NCBI RefSeq assembly: GCF_900109855.1
Contig: NZ_FOBO01000016.1
Span: 31,893 to 95,892, forward strand
Direction of reading: 5' to 3'
Origin: Roseovarius tolerans
GTDB lineage: Bacteria; Pseudomonadota; Alphaproteobacteria; Rhodobacterales; Rhodobacteraceae
Length of the DNA stretch: 64,000 bases
This document shows, piece by piece, positions 55,195-63,610 of this stretch. A model generated the notes under the pieces. It was not told where the DNA came from, made no database searches, and worked only from the letters and a program-made list of their open reading frames with translations. How positions within the stretch are numbered: the first letter of the stretch is position 1; each line of letters begins with the position of its first letter. The translations under genes were made by a program, and so were the position numbers.

Positions 55195-56170
55195 GCGCCA
55201 CCTCGCGCCCCGCAATGAGGCCATAGATGCCGCCGCGCGCAAAGAGGACCACGCCAAGCAGGATCGCGCCGAGATAGATGTGCCAGTAGTCGCTGAGCCC
55301 GCCGAGCCAATGTTCCAATGCGATGAAGAGCGCGGCCCCCGCGACCGGGCCGAAGACGCGCCCGACCCCACCGAGGATCACGAAGACCATGATCTCGCCC
55401 GAGGTTTGCCAGGACAGCATGACGGGGCTGACGAAGCGGTTAAGATCGGCGAAGAGCGCGCCCGCGAGGCCGGTGATCGCGCCCGAGATGACGAAGGCGG
55501 TGAGGTAGAGGCGGTAAGGGGCCTGCCCCACCGCCTCTACCCGGGCGGGGTTTTGCCGGGCGGCGCCCAGCATCAGGCCGAAGGGCGAAGCGGCAAGGCG
55601 CGAGACGATGAAGAGCACCAGCAGCAGCAGCGCGTAGCAGATCGCGAAGAAGGTGAGCGGGTCCATCGTGTTGAGCCCCGCCACGCCGTTGCGCACATAG
55701 ATCGACAGCCCGTCCTCGCCGCCATAGGCGGGCCAGGAAATCGCGAAATAATAGAACATCTGACCGAAAGCGAGGGTGATCATGATGAAATAGACCCCGG
55801 TGGTGCGCAAGGAGAGCGCGCCGATGGCCAGCGCCGCGAGCGCGCTGACGGCGATTGCGACCAGCCAGATCACCGGCATGGATTTCGTGCCCTCGATCAG
55901 GAGCGGCATCTCGATCAGCGGGGTATAGGTCTGCGCGTGATAGGCGAGAATGCCCATGGCATAGCCGCCCAAGCCGAAGAACGCCGCGTGCCCGAGGCTG
56001 ACCAGACCGCCAAGACCAAGCGCCACGTTGAGGCCGATGCCCGCGATGGCGAGGATCACCGCGCGGGTGACGAGGGTGATGGTAAAGGGCTCATCGACGA
56101 TCCACGCCCAGAGCGGGATCGCCAGCAGGCCCAGCAGGAGGGCCGCGTTGAGCACCCTCTCGCGCCTCAT
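55187..56170 (-). CDS. ABC transporter permease, LivM type
   Basis: 327 residues with about nine membrane segments. The conserved stretch LGLGGLVSLGHAAFFGLGGYAMGIL and RLAASPFGLMLGAARQNPARVEAVG (the EAA-like loop) are characteristic for branched-chain amino acid permeases. It overlaps the livH-type gene by 4 bases and is in the same operon. Confidence 0.93.
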   Translation of the reverse strand: MRRERVLNAALLLGLLAIPLWAWIVDEPFTITLVTRAVILAIAGIGLNVALGLGGLVSLGHAAFFGLGGYAMGILAYHAQTYTPLIEMPLLIEGTKSMPVIWLVAIAVSALAALAIGALSLRTTGVYFIMITLAFGQMFYYFAISWPAYGGEDGLSIYVRNGVAGLNTMDPLTFFAICYALLLLVLFIVSRLAASPFGLMLGAARQNPARVEAVGQAPYRLYLTAFVISGAITGLAGALFADLNRFVSPVMLSWQTSGEIMVFVILGGVGRVFGPVAGAALFIALEHWLGGLSDYWHIYLGAILLGVVLFARGGIYGLIAGREVAHD

Positions 56171-57090
56171 GCCGTGGCCCCGCCGAAAAGCCCCTTGGGC
56201 CGGAAGAGAAGCACGCCCGCCATCAGCAGGTAGATCGCCATCGAGGCGAGCGCCGAGCCCGCGGTGGTGGCCGATGAGGCATCCATGAAGAGGGCGAACG
56301 CCTGCGGCAGCAGCACCCGGCCCAGCGTGTCGGTCATGCCGACGAGGATCGCACCCACCAGCGCGCCCTTGATCGAGCCGATACCGCCGATCACGATGAC
56401 CACGAAGGCGAGGATCAGCACCGGCTCGCCCATGCCGACCTGCACCGATTGGATCGCGCCGATCAATGCACCCGCCAGCCCGGCGAGCGCCGAGCCCAGC
56501 GCAAAGACAAGCGTGTAGAGCCCAGAGATATTGACGCCTAATGCGCCGATCATCTCGCGGTCATTCTCGCCGGCGCGGATCTGGATGCCCAGCCGTGTGC
56601 GGGCGATCATCCAGAAAAGCCCCGCCGCCACCGCCAGCCCTGCGCCGATCAACGCCAGACGATAGGCGGAATATTCGATGCCGAGGGGCAATGTCACCGT
56701 GCCCGACAGCCACTCGGGCCGGTCGAGATAGAGCGGCACCGAGCCGTAAAGCCAGCGCGTGCCTTCCGAGAAGATGAGAATCAGCGCGAAGGTGGCCAGC
56801 ACCTGATCGAGGTGGTCGCGGTCGTAGAGCCGCCGGATCACCGTGATCTCGACAATCACCCCGGCCAGGGCGGCCGCCGCGAGGCTGGCCACCAGCGCCA
56901 GCAGGAACGAGCCGGTCAGCCCGGCCACCGCCGCCGCCGCGAACGCCCCCACCATGTAGAGCGAGCCATGCGCGAGGTTGATCAGGCCCATGACGCCGAA
57001 GATCAGCGTCAGACCGGCCGCCATCAGGAACAGCATGACCCCCAGTTGCAGCCCGTTGAGCGCCTGTTCGACCAGCAGGATCAGGGACAT
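56167..57090 (-). CDS. ABC transporter permease, LivH type
   Basis: 307 residues, first gene of the four-gene importer. ALNGLQLGVMLFLMAAGLTLIFGVMGLINLAHGSLYMVGAF is the signature first part and RAGENDREMIGALGVNISGLYTLVFALGSALAGLAGAL the later loop. No periplasmic binding-protein gene lies upstream (the next gene, at 57385, is gap on the other strand), so the receptor must be encoded elsewhere or outside this operon. Confidence 0.93.
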   Translation of the reverse strand: MSLILLVEQALNGLQLGVMLFLMAAGLTLIFGVMGLINLAHGSLYMVGAFAAAAVAGLTGSFLLALVASLAAAALAGVIVEITVIRRLYDRDHLDQVLATFALILIFSEGTRWLYGSVPLYLDRPEWLSGTVTLPLGIEYSAYRLALIGAGLAVAAGLFWMIARTRLGIQIRAGENDREMIGALGVNISGLYTLVFALGSALAGLAGALIGAIQSVQVGMGEPVLILAFVVIVIGGIGSIKGALVGAILVGMTDTLGRVLLPQAFALFMDASSATTAGSALASMAIYLLMAGVLLFRPKGLFGGATA

Positions 57091-57384
57091 GCGGCCCCTG
57101 CCCTGCGCGATGTCACCTTGATCGCCATGGCCCTCATTCTCTTTCGTGTCTCCCCTGCGGTCGCGGTCATGCCCCGCCGCCGCATGTGGATAGCGGATTG
57201 AGCGATATGTGCAACTGCCGACATGGCACCCGCGCCGTTAGCGCAATCATGGCCCCGGCGCATGGGTTTGCGATAACGGTTATCGCTAACATGCTGAATA
57301 ACCAACGAAAACGCATCACTTCCATCTTTCAGCGCGGCCCGCTTGGGTCTATACCGCCGCCAAATCCCGGAGCAGGAGAGCCCA
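57091..57384. promoter_or_regulatory. Divergent region livH-gap with LacI-type operator
   Basis: 294 bases without a gene. The palindrome GCGATAAC-G-GTTATCGC (57270-57286) overlaps GGTTATCGCTAACA (57278-57291), a near-perfect match to a TGNTANCGNTANCA pattern of LacI-family regulators. It lies about 95-115 bases before the first gap start. Confidence 0.65.
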
Positions 57385-58386
57385 ATGACCATCACCGTCG
57401 GTATCAACGGTTTCGGCCGTATCGGTCGCGCCACGCTGGCGCATATTTCCGAAAGCCTGCGCAACGATATCAAGGTGGTCAAGGTAAACGCCACCGGCCC
57501 GATCGAGACCGCGGCGCATCTGATGCGCTATGACAGCGTGCATGGCCGCTTTGCCCATCCGATCACTGTCGAGGGCAACACGATGGATCTGGGCCGTGGC
57601 CCGATCGAGATGTACTCGACCTATGACATGACCGCGCTCGACTGGGAGGGCGTGGATGTGGTGATGGAATGCACCGGAAAGTTCAACGACGGGCTGACTG
57701 CCAAGACCCATCTGGAGCGCGGCGCGCGCAAGGTGCTCTTGTCGGCCCCCGGCAAGAACGTGGACCGCACCGTGGTCTACGGCGTGAACCATGAGACGTT
57801 GCAGGCGGGCGAGCGGATGATCTCGAACGGGTCCTGCACCACCAATTGCCTGGCACCGCTGGCCAAGGTTCTGAATGACGGGATCGGCATCGAGAGCGGC
57901 ATCATGACCACGATCCACGCCTATACCGGCGATCAGCCGACGCTCGACCGGCGGCACAGTGACCTTTACCGCGCGCGGGCGGCGGCGATGTCGATGATCC
58001 CGACCTCGACCGGGGCCGCCAAGGCGCTTGGCGAGGTGCTGCCGGAACTGGCGGGGCGTCTCGACGGATCGGCCATCCGGGTGCCGACGCCCAATGTCTC
58101 GGCGGTGGACCTGACCTTTGTCGCCAAGCGCGACGTGACCAAGGCCGACGTCAACGAGGTCGTCGCCGCTGCGGCCGCAGGCCCGATGAAGGGCGTGCTG
58201 GCCTATGACCCCGAACCCAAGGTCAGCGTCGATTTCAACCATACCGAGGAAAGCTCGATCTTTGCGCCCGATCAGACCAAGGTCACCGGCAAGCGGCTGG
58301 TGCGGGTGCTGGCGTGGTATGACAACGAATGGGGCTTTTCGTGCCGCATGGCCGATGTGGCCGTGGCGATGGGCCGGTTGCAGTAA
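57385..58386 (+). CDS. gap: Glyceraldehyde-3-phosphate dehydrogenase, GapB-like cofactor loop
   Basis: 333 residues, complete with [16 protein letters not shown], the catalytic [15 protein letters not shown] (Cys) and the His in MTTIHAYTGDQ. The residue pair after the second beta strand reads KVNATG instead of the INDLG of NAD enzymes, and the following ECTGKFND resembles Bacillus subtilis GapB (INAS, EATGKFN), which prefers NADP and works in gluconeogenesis. So I infer an NADP-preferring or dual enzyme. The start follows GGAGCAGGAGAG. A second gap gene with the usual NAD loop lies downstream. Confidence 0.95.
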   Translation: MTITVGINGFGRIGRATLAHISESLRNDIKVVKVNATGPIETAAHLMRYDSVHGRFAHPITVEGNTMDLGRGPIEMYSTYDMTALDWEGVDVVMECTGKFNDGLTAKTHLERGARKVLLSAPGKNVDRTVVYGVNHETLQAGERMISNGSCTTNCLAPLAKVLNDGIGIESGIMTTIHAYTGDQPTLDRRHSDLYRARAAAMSMIPTSTGAAKALGEVLPELAGRLDGSAIRVPTPNVSAVDLTFVAKRDVTKADVNEVVAAAAAGPMKGVLAYDPEPKVSVDFNHTEESSIFAPDQTKVTGKRLVRVLAWYDNEWGFSCRMADVAVAMGRLQ

Positions 58387-58409
58387 ACCCGCGCACTATT
58401 GCGCAACGT

Positions 58410-58441
58410 GGTCTCGTCGGGCATACCCGGCGGGACCTTTT
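58410..58441 (+). terminator. Rho-independent terminator after the first gap gene
   Basis: GGTCTCGTCGGG (58410-58421) and CCCGGCGGGACC (58426-58437) pair over 12 positions, two of them G-T, around CATA; TTTTC follows. It stands before the small membrane protein gene, so that gene depends on read-through or its own promoter. Confidence 0.82.
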
Positions 58442-58458
58442 CATTTGGAATACCCCTC

Positions 58459-58602
58459 ATGACCAACCGGATCGCGATCATTCTCGGACTGATGATTGTG
58501 GCAATCCTGGTGTTCGACAAGGTCTATCACGACAGCGCGGGCACGGTCTTTCTGGGGCGCAAACTGGTCGCGTTCATCGAATATCTCGCCTTCTGGCGTT
58601 GA
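58459..58602 (+). CDS. Small membrane protein between the two gap genes
   Basis: 47 residues. One membrane segment (IAIILGLMIVAILVFDKVY) is followed by a short cytoplasmic or periplasmic part (DSAGTVFLGRKLVAFIEYLAFWR). The sequence resembles short proteins I recall at this place in other Rhodobacteraceae, suggesting a conserved gene rather than a chance frame. TTGGAATACCCCTC precedes the ATG with only a weak ribosome site (GGA). Function unknown. Confidence 0.65.
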   Translation: MTNRIAIILGLMIVAILVFDKVYHDSAGTVFLGRKLVAFIEYLAFWR

Positions 58603-58638
58603 TCGTTTTGGCACCTTTTCCGATCAAGAAACCATGAT

Positions 58639-58690
58639 TTGACTACATTCGAAATTCGTTTATGTTCGCGATCAAATGTTAGCGCTAACC
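58639..58690 (+). promoter_or_regulatory. Promoter and LacI-type operator of the second gap gene
   Basis: TTGACT (58639-58644), 16 bases, TATGTT (58661-58666) form a promoter-like pair. TGTTAGCGCTAACC (58677-58690), with a perfect 12-bp palindrome GTTAGCGCTAAC, lies where transcription would start. It differs in one base from the complement of the site before the first gap gene. Confidence 0.65.
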
Positions 58691-58728
58691 ATTCGGATAT
58701 GCGCCGCGAGATATCAGGAGGACACATC

Positions 58729-59733
58729 ATGGCACTCAGGCTGGCGATCAACGGGTTCGGCCGTATCGGGCGCAACGTGCTGCGTGCGCTGGTGGCAACC
58801 GGACGCCATGACATCGAGATCGTGGCGATCAACGATCTCGGCCCGGTCGAGACCAACGCGCATCTGCTGGAATTCGACAGCGTGCATGGCCGCTTTCCCG
58901 GGTCGGTCACGACGACCGAGGACAGTATCGACGTCGGGGGCGGGCCGATCCGCGTGACCGCGCTGCGCGACCCGGCAGAGTTGCCCTGGGGCGATATCGA
59001 CGTGGTGCTGGAATGCACCGGCCTCTTCACCGACCGAGACAAGGCCGCCGCGCATTTGGCAAACGGGGCCAAGCGGGTGCTGGTATCGGCCCCGTCAAAA
59101 GGCGCGGATCGCACGGTGGTTTACGGGGTCAATCACAATGATCTGACGGCGCAGGACGTGATCGTCTCGAACGCGTCCTGCACCACCAATTGTCTCGCGC
59201 CCGTGGCCAAGGTGCTGCATGAGAGCATGGGCATCACGCGTGGGTTCATGACCACGGTGCACAGCTATACCGGCGATCAGCCGACGCTCGACACGATGCA
59301 CAAGGATCTCTACCGCGCGCGGGCGGCGGGGCTGAACATCATCCCCACCACCACCGGGGCGGCCCGCGCCGTGGGGCTGGTTCTACCGGCGCTTGACGGG
59401 CGGCTTGACGGCACGGCCATTCGCGTGCCGACCCCGAATGTGAGCGTCGTGGACCTGACATTCGAGGCCGCGCGCGACACGGATGTGGATGAGATCAACG
59501 CGGCGATGCAGGCGGCGGCGAATGGCGCGCTCAACCGGGTGCTGGACGTCACGCGCCGCGAGCTCGTCTCATCGGATTTCAACCACAACCCGCATAGCAG
59601 CATCTTTGCGGTTGATCAGACCCGGGTGATGGACGCCCGCATGTGCCGGGTGCTGGCGTGGTATGACAACGAATGGGGCTTTTCCAACCGCATGCTGGAT
59701 GTGGCGGGCGAAATGGGCAAGCACCTCGGCTGA
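58729..59733 (+). CDS. gap: Glyceraldehyde-3-phosphate dehydrogenase, NAD type
   Basis: 334 residues. [16 protein letters not shown] opens the protein, the cofactor loop [16 protein letters not shown] has the Asp expected for [18 protein letters not shown] carries the catalytic Cys and [11 protein letters not shown] the His. It probably catalyses the glycolytic direction, while the neighbouring paralogue has the NADP-type loop. AGGAGG precedes the ATG by 8 bases. Its stop (TGA) abuts the stop of coaD on the other strand as TGATCA. Confidence 0.96.
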   Translation: MALRLAINGFGRIGRNVLRALVATGRHDIEIVAINDLGPVETNAHLLEFDSVHGRFPGSVTTTEDSIDVGGGPIRVTALRDPAELPWGDIDVVLECTGLFTDRDKAAAHLANGAKRVLVSAPSKGADRTVVYGVNHNDLTAQDVIVSNASCTTNCLAPVAKVLHESMGITRGFMTTVHSYTGDQPTLDTMHKDLYRARAAGLNIIPTTTGAARAVGLVLPALDGRLDGTAIRVPTPNVSVVDLTFEAARDTDVDEINAAMQAAANGALNRVLDVTRRELVSSDFNHNPHSSIFAVDQTRVMDARMCRVLAWYDNEWGFSNRMLDVAGEMGKHLG

Positions 59734-60225
59734 TCAGTCGAGTTTGGCCAGCAACGCCGCCTTCACGGCGGGGGGGACGAATTTCGTGACGTCCCCGCCA
59801 AGCCGGGCAATTTCCTTGACCAGCTTCGATGCGATGGCCTGATGGTTGGCGTCGGCCATCAGGAACACCGTCTCGACCGAGTTGTCGAGTGCGCGGTTCA
59901 TCCCGACCATCTGGAATTCATACTCGAAATCGGTGACCGCCCGCAGGCCGCGCACGATGATCTGCGCGCCAACGTCATGGGCCGCGTTGATCAGCAGGTT
60001 CTCGAACGGATGTGCGATGATTTCGGTGCCGGTCTCGACGCTGAGCGCCTTGGCCTCGGCCTCGATCATCGCGACGCGCTCTTCCAATGAGAAAAGCGGG
60101 CCCTTGTCGCGGTTGATCGCCACCCCGATCACCAGCCGGTCCACCAGAATCGCCGCCCGGCGGATGATATCGACATGCCCGAGCGTGATCGGGTCGAACG
60201 TGCCGGGATAGAGGGCTATGCGCAT
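59734..60225 (-). CDS. coaD: Phosphopantetheine adenylyltransferase
   Basis: 163 residues. Makes dephospho-CoA from 4'-phosphopantetheine and ATP. The nucleotidyltransferase motif is ALYPGTFDPITLGHVDIIRRA (T/HxGH type) and NRDKGPLFSLEERVAMIEAEA, VRGLRAVTDFEYEFQMVGMNRAL and MADANHQAIASKLVKEIARLGGDV complete the family pattern. The ATG at 60225 gives the normal N-terminus MRIALYPG. No intergenic sequence separates its stop from that of gap. Confidence 0.96.
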   Translation of the reverse strand: MRIALYPGTFDPITLGHVDIIRRAAILVDRLVIGVAINRDKGPLFSLEERVAMIEAEAKALSVETGTEIIAHPFENLLINAAHDVGAQIIVRGLRAVTDFEYEFQMVGMNRALDNSVETVFLMADANHQAIASKLVKEIARLGGDVTKFVPPAVKAALLAKLD

Positions 60226-60287
60226 CGGGCCGCTCCTTTGTTGCAGTCGAAGCGCACGCAACAATATTGCGCCGGTGAATGCAAGGG

Positions 60288-60722
60288 CTAGTAGCCCATG
60301 ATCATCCCTTCAAGCGCGTTCTTCTCCATCGACAACTCCTCCAGCCGGGCCTTGACCACGTCGCCGATGGTGACGATGCCCACCAGCTTGCCATCCTCGA
60401 CCACGGGCATGTGGCGGAAGCGGCCATCGGTCATGCGGGTTAGAACCGCGTCCGAGCTGTCTTGCTTGGAACAGCAGACCGGGTTGCGGGTCATCATGTC
60501 GGATACCGTTTCGGTCATGCAGGAGGTGCCGCGCACCGCGAGGCTGCGCACGATGTCGCGTTCCGAGAGGATGCCGTCGACGGTCTCGCCATCGCGCGAC
60601 ACGATGAGGCCGCCGATCCGACGTTCCGCCAGCGTCTGCGCCGCTTCCGAGACCTTGGTTTCGGGGGTGATCGTGATCACCGCGCCGTCGCCCTTGGATT
60701 TCAGGATTTGCTGGACCAGCAT
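60288..60722 (-). CDS. CBS-domain pair protein
   Basis: 144 residues consisting of two CBS domains: VISEAAQTLAERRIGGLIV-type start (TKVSEAAQTLAERRIGGLIVSRDG, then ILSERDIVRSLA) and DMMTRNPVCC…DAVLTRMTDGRFRHMPVVEDGKLVGIVTIGDVVKARLEEL. Such stand-alone proteins bind AMP, ATP or SAM and sense energy state. The C-terminal MEKNALEGMIMGY matches family members in alphaproteobacteria. It stands 62 bases upstream of coaD on the same strand; AGGGTACGCC before the ATG provides a Shine-Dalgarno. Confidence 0.9.
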   Translation of the reverse strand: MLVQQILKSKGDGAVITITPETKVSEAAQTLAERRIGGLIVSRDGETVDGILSERDIVRSLAVRGTSCMTETVSDMMTRNPVCCSKQDSSDAVLTRMTDGRFRHMPVVEDGKLVGIVTIGDVVKARLEELSMEKNALEGMIMGY

Positions 60723-60780
60723 GGCGTACCCTCCGAAATAAAATATCCTCAAATCAGCGTGATACAGAACAAAATTTTTG

Positions 60781-61677
60781 TCAACTGCGGGCCTCAAGCC
60801 GGGCAACCTCTTGCCGCAAGCCGTCGGCGAGCGCGGCGGCGAACCGGTTCTGCCGTTCCAGCCTGCGATCATCGGCATGGCGCACCAGATAGAAGCTGCG
60901 CGTGAGGGTGAATTGATCGGTCAGGATACGGCGCACGCCGCGCGCCCAGGGCAGTGAGAAATCGTGCAGCACGCCGATGCCGCCCGCCTGTCGCACCCAG
61001 TGAAGCTGCACCGAGACCGAGTTCGACGCGAGGCTGACCCGCTCCACCCGCGCCTCGCTGAGATAGTCGAGTTCCTTGTCGAAGATCATGTCCTGAATAT
61101 AGCCGACCATCCGGTGGCCGCGCAGGTCGGCAAGCGTCTCGATGCGGCCTGCGTTTTTCAGATACCGGACCGATGCCGCCAGATGCAGCCGGTAATCGGT
61201 GAGTTTCTGCACCGTGAGCCGCCCCGCCGTGGGCGGGCTGACGGCGATCACCATATCGGCCTCGCGGCGGGTCAGGTTGAAGACGCGCGGCAGGGCGACG
61301 ATCTGGATTTCCAGATCGGGATTGTCGGCCCCGATCGCGGCACAGACCTGCGGCAACAGGAAATTGGCGCAGCCGTCGGGTGCGCCGATGCGGATCTGCC
61401 CCGACATGCTGCCCGCCTGGCCCGCCATGTCCTCGGCCGCCTCCTGCATCGCCTGTTCGGCGCGTATCGCGTGGGCCATCAGCCGCCCGCCCGCCTCGCT
61501 GAGCGCATAGCCGGTGGGGGATTTGGCGAAAAGCGGCGCGCCCATCTCTTCCTCGAGTCGGGCCACCCGGCGGCCCACGGTGGCCGGGTCGATGCGCAGC
61601 GCGCGGCCTGCGCCCGACAGGCTCTCGGCGCGGGCCACGGCCAAGAATATCCGGATATCGTCCCAATGCGGTTGCAT
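60781..61677 (-). CDS. LysR-family regulator divergent from mmsA
   Basis: 298 residues. Winged helix at the N-terminus (DDIRIFLAVARAESLSGAGRALRIDPATVGRRVARLEEEMGAPLF) and a periplasmic-binding-like effector domain. GGGAG precedes the ATG. The adjacent 103-base region to mmsA carries TTTGCA-AAAA-TGCAAA (61688-61703), a T-N11-A type LysR box, so it probably regulates mmsA and itself. The inducer is unknown; an intermediate of valine or inositol breakdown is possible. Confidence 0.9.
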   Translation of the reverse strand: MQPHWDDIRIFLAVARAESLSGAGRALRIDPATVGRRVARLEEEMGAPLFAKSPTGYALSEAGGRLMAHAIRAEQAMQEAAEDMAGQAGSMSGQIRIGAPDGCANFLLPQVCAAIGADNPDLEIQIVALPRVFNLTRREADMVIAVSPPTAGRLTVQKLTDYRLHLAASVRYLKNAGRIETLADLRGHRMVGYIQDMIFDKELDYLSEARVERVSLASNSVSVQLHWVRQAGGIGVLHDFSLPWARGVRRILTDQFTLTRSFYLVRHADDRRLERQNRFAAALADGLRQEVARLEARS

Positions 61678-61687
61678 GGCGGCTCCC

Positions 61688-61703
61688 TTTGCAAAAATGC
61701 AAA
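61688..61703. promoter_or_regulatory. LysR-type operator candidate
   Basis: TTTGCA and TGCAAA with a 4-base A spacer make a perfect inverted repeat 11 bases before the LysR start and about 80 bases before mmsA. Confidence 0.55.
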
Positions 61704-61780
61704 TCGCTTTTGGAATATTGCCCCTTTTCGCTCGAGTTTTGCAAGACTACCCTGCGCGCAACCCTAGAGGAGGATCTCAG

Positions 61781-63280
61781 ATGCAAGAACTGACCCATTA
61801 CATCAACGGCGAGCATGTCAAAGGCACGTCCGGCCGGTTTTCAGACGTGTTCAACCCCGCCACCGGCGAAGTGCAGGCGAAATGCCCGCTGGCCAGCGTC
61901 GAGGAGATGGAACAGGCCGTCGCCGCCGCGCAGGCCGCACAGCCCAAATGGGGCGCCACCAACCCGCAGCGCCGCGCCCGGGTGATGATGAAATTCGTCG
62001 ATCTGCTCAACCGCGACATGGACAAGCTGGCCGAGACGCTGAGCCGCGAGCACGGCAAGACCTTCCCCGATGCCAAGGGCGACATTCAGCGCGGTCTGGA
62101 AGTGGTGGAATACTGCATCGGCGCGCCGGAAATGCTCAAGGGTGAGTTCACCGACAGCGCGGGGCCCGGCATCGACATGTATTCGATGCGTCAGCCTTTG
62201 GGCGTGACGGCGGGGATCACCCCGTTCAACTTTCCGGCGATGATCCCGATGTGGATGTTCGCGCCCGCATTGGCCTGCGGCAACGCGTTCATCCTCAAGC
62301 CGTCGGAGCGTGACCCCTCGGTGCCGCTGATGCTGGCGGAACTGATGGAAGAGGCAGGCCTGCCCAAGGGCCTCTTGCAGGTGGTGAACGGTGACAAGGT
62401 GGCGGTCGATGCGATCCTCTATAATGACGTGATCCAGTCGATCGGCTTTGTCGGCTCCACGCCCATTGCCGAATATATCTACGGCACCGGCTGTTCGCAG
62501 GGCAAGCGCGTGCAGTGTTTCGGCGGGGCCAAGAACCACATGATCGTGATGCCCGACGCCGATATGGATCAGGCCGCCGACGCGCTGATTGGCGCGGGCT
62601 ACGGTGCTGCGGGCGAACGCTGCATGGCGATTTCCGTGGCCGTGCCGGTGGGCGACGAGACCGCGGACCGGCTGATCGAGAAACTGGTGCCGCGCATCGA
62701 AAAGCTGAAGGTCGGGCCCTATACGGCGGGCGATGACGTGGATTACGGCCCGGTGGTGACGGCGGCGGCCAAGGAAAAGATCCTCGGGCTGGTGCAATCG
62801 GGCATCGATCAGGGCGCGGAGCTGGTCGTCGATGGCCGCGATTTCAATTTGCAGGGTTACGAGGACGGCTTCTTTATCGGGCCGCACCTCTTTGACCGCG
62901 TGACGCCGGATATGGACATCTACCAGCAGGAAATCTTCGGGCCGGTGCTGTCGACCGTGCGCGCGGGCAGTTATGAAGAGGCGCTCAAGCTGGCGATGGA
63001 TCACGAGATGGGCAACGGCACTGCGATCTTTACCCGCGATGGCGATGCGGCGCGCGATTTTGCCAACCGGATCAATATCGGCATGGTGGGCATCAACGTG
63101 CCGATCCCGGTGCCGCTGGCCTATCACACCTTCGGCGGCTGGAAGAAATCGGTCTTTGGCGATCTCAACCAGCACGGGCCGGACGCGTTCAAGTTCTACA
63201 CCCGCACCAAGACCATCACGTCGCGCTGGCCGTCGGGGATCAAGGACGGCGGTGAGTTCAACTTCAAGGCGATGGACTGA
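61781..63280 (+). CDS. mmsA: Methylmalonate-semialdehyde dehydrogenase (CoA-acylating)
   Basis: 499 residues, aldehyde dehydrogenase superfamily. It turns (methyl)malonate semialdehyde into propionyl-CoA or acetyl-CoA. Motifs include GVTAGITPFNFPAMIPMWMFAP, FVGSTPIAEYIYGTG, GGAKNHMIVMPDAD and the catalytic Cys in AAGERCMAISVAVPVG. The Cys plus the GERCMA context is typical of MmsA and IolA. AGAGGAGG precedes the ATG. In a DMSP-using organism it may also serve the 3-hydroxypropionate branch, but no gene next to it shows this. Confidence 0.96.
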   Translation: MQELTHYINGEHVKGTSGRFSDVFNPATGEVQAKCPLASVEEMEQAVAAAQAAQPKWGATNPQRRARVMMKFVDLLNRDMDKLAETLSREHGKTFPDAKGDIQRGLEVVEYCIGAPEMLKGEFTDSAGPGIDMYSMRQPLGVTAGITPFNFPAMIPMWMFAPALACGNAFILKPSERDPSVPLMLAELMEEAGLPKGLLQVVNGDKVAVDAILYNDVIQSIGFVGSTPIAEYIYGTGCSQGKRVQCFGGAKNHMIVMPDADMDQAADALIGAGYGAAGERCMAISVAVPVGDETADRLIEKLVPRIEKLKVGPYTAGDDVDYGPVVTAAAKEKILGLVQSGIDQGAELVVDGRDFNLQGYEDGFFIGPHLFDRVTPDMDIYQQEIFGPVLSTVRAGSYEEALKLAMDHEMGNGTAIFTRDGDAARDFANRINIGMVGINVPIPVPLAYHTFGGWKKSVFGDLNQHGPDAFKFYTRTKTITSRWPSGIKDGGEFNFKAMD

Positions 63281-63610
63281 GCCGGAAAACGACACTGCGT
63301 GGACGTCGTGGGTATACCCGGCGTCCCGACGCAGCCCCGGCCCGCCGAGACGCGACGCGCATATGTCAGGCATGCGGAGTAAGTGCATGCTGCACTCATT
63401 TGCATCACCACAACGCCATGGCACGAGTGAAGGGATCTGACGGTCCAGGGCCCTTTGCTACGCACAGTCGCCGACCCTGATGCGTCTTAGGGATGAAGCC
63501 TGCGAAAGTCATCCACGATGGCGTTGAAGGTGATTTTCGGCGCGTTTCACATATATATGATTCGGGTTCGTAACACTTCAATTTGCAGAAGTGCGAAGGC
63601 GGCCATGGTC
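63281..63610. other. Intergenic region mmsA - insertion element
   Basis: 330 bases without an intact gene. An imperfect hairpin (CTGCGT-GGAC … GTCC-CGACGCAG, 63295-63334) after the mmsA stop may end transcription but lacks a T-run. Near 63500-63550 the minus strand encodes a short stretch ending …NAIVDDFRRLHP and a stop, which looks like the tail of a former gene. The right border is the insertion element. Confidence 0.55.

Noticed and set aside
58421..63322. Shared TACCCGGCG in the gap terminator and after mmsA
   Set aside because: A 9-base match in high-G+C DNA is expected by chance and the surroundings differ.
61841..63424. 527-codon open frame on the minus strand opposite mmsA
   Set aside because: It is His/Arg/Gly-rich without any family pattern and lies entirely over the mmsA gene; long antisense frames are common at this G+C content.
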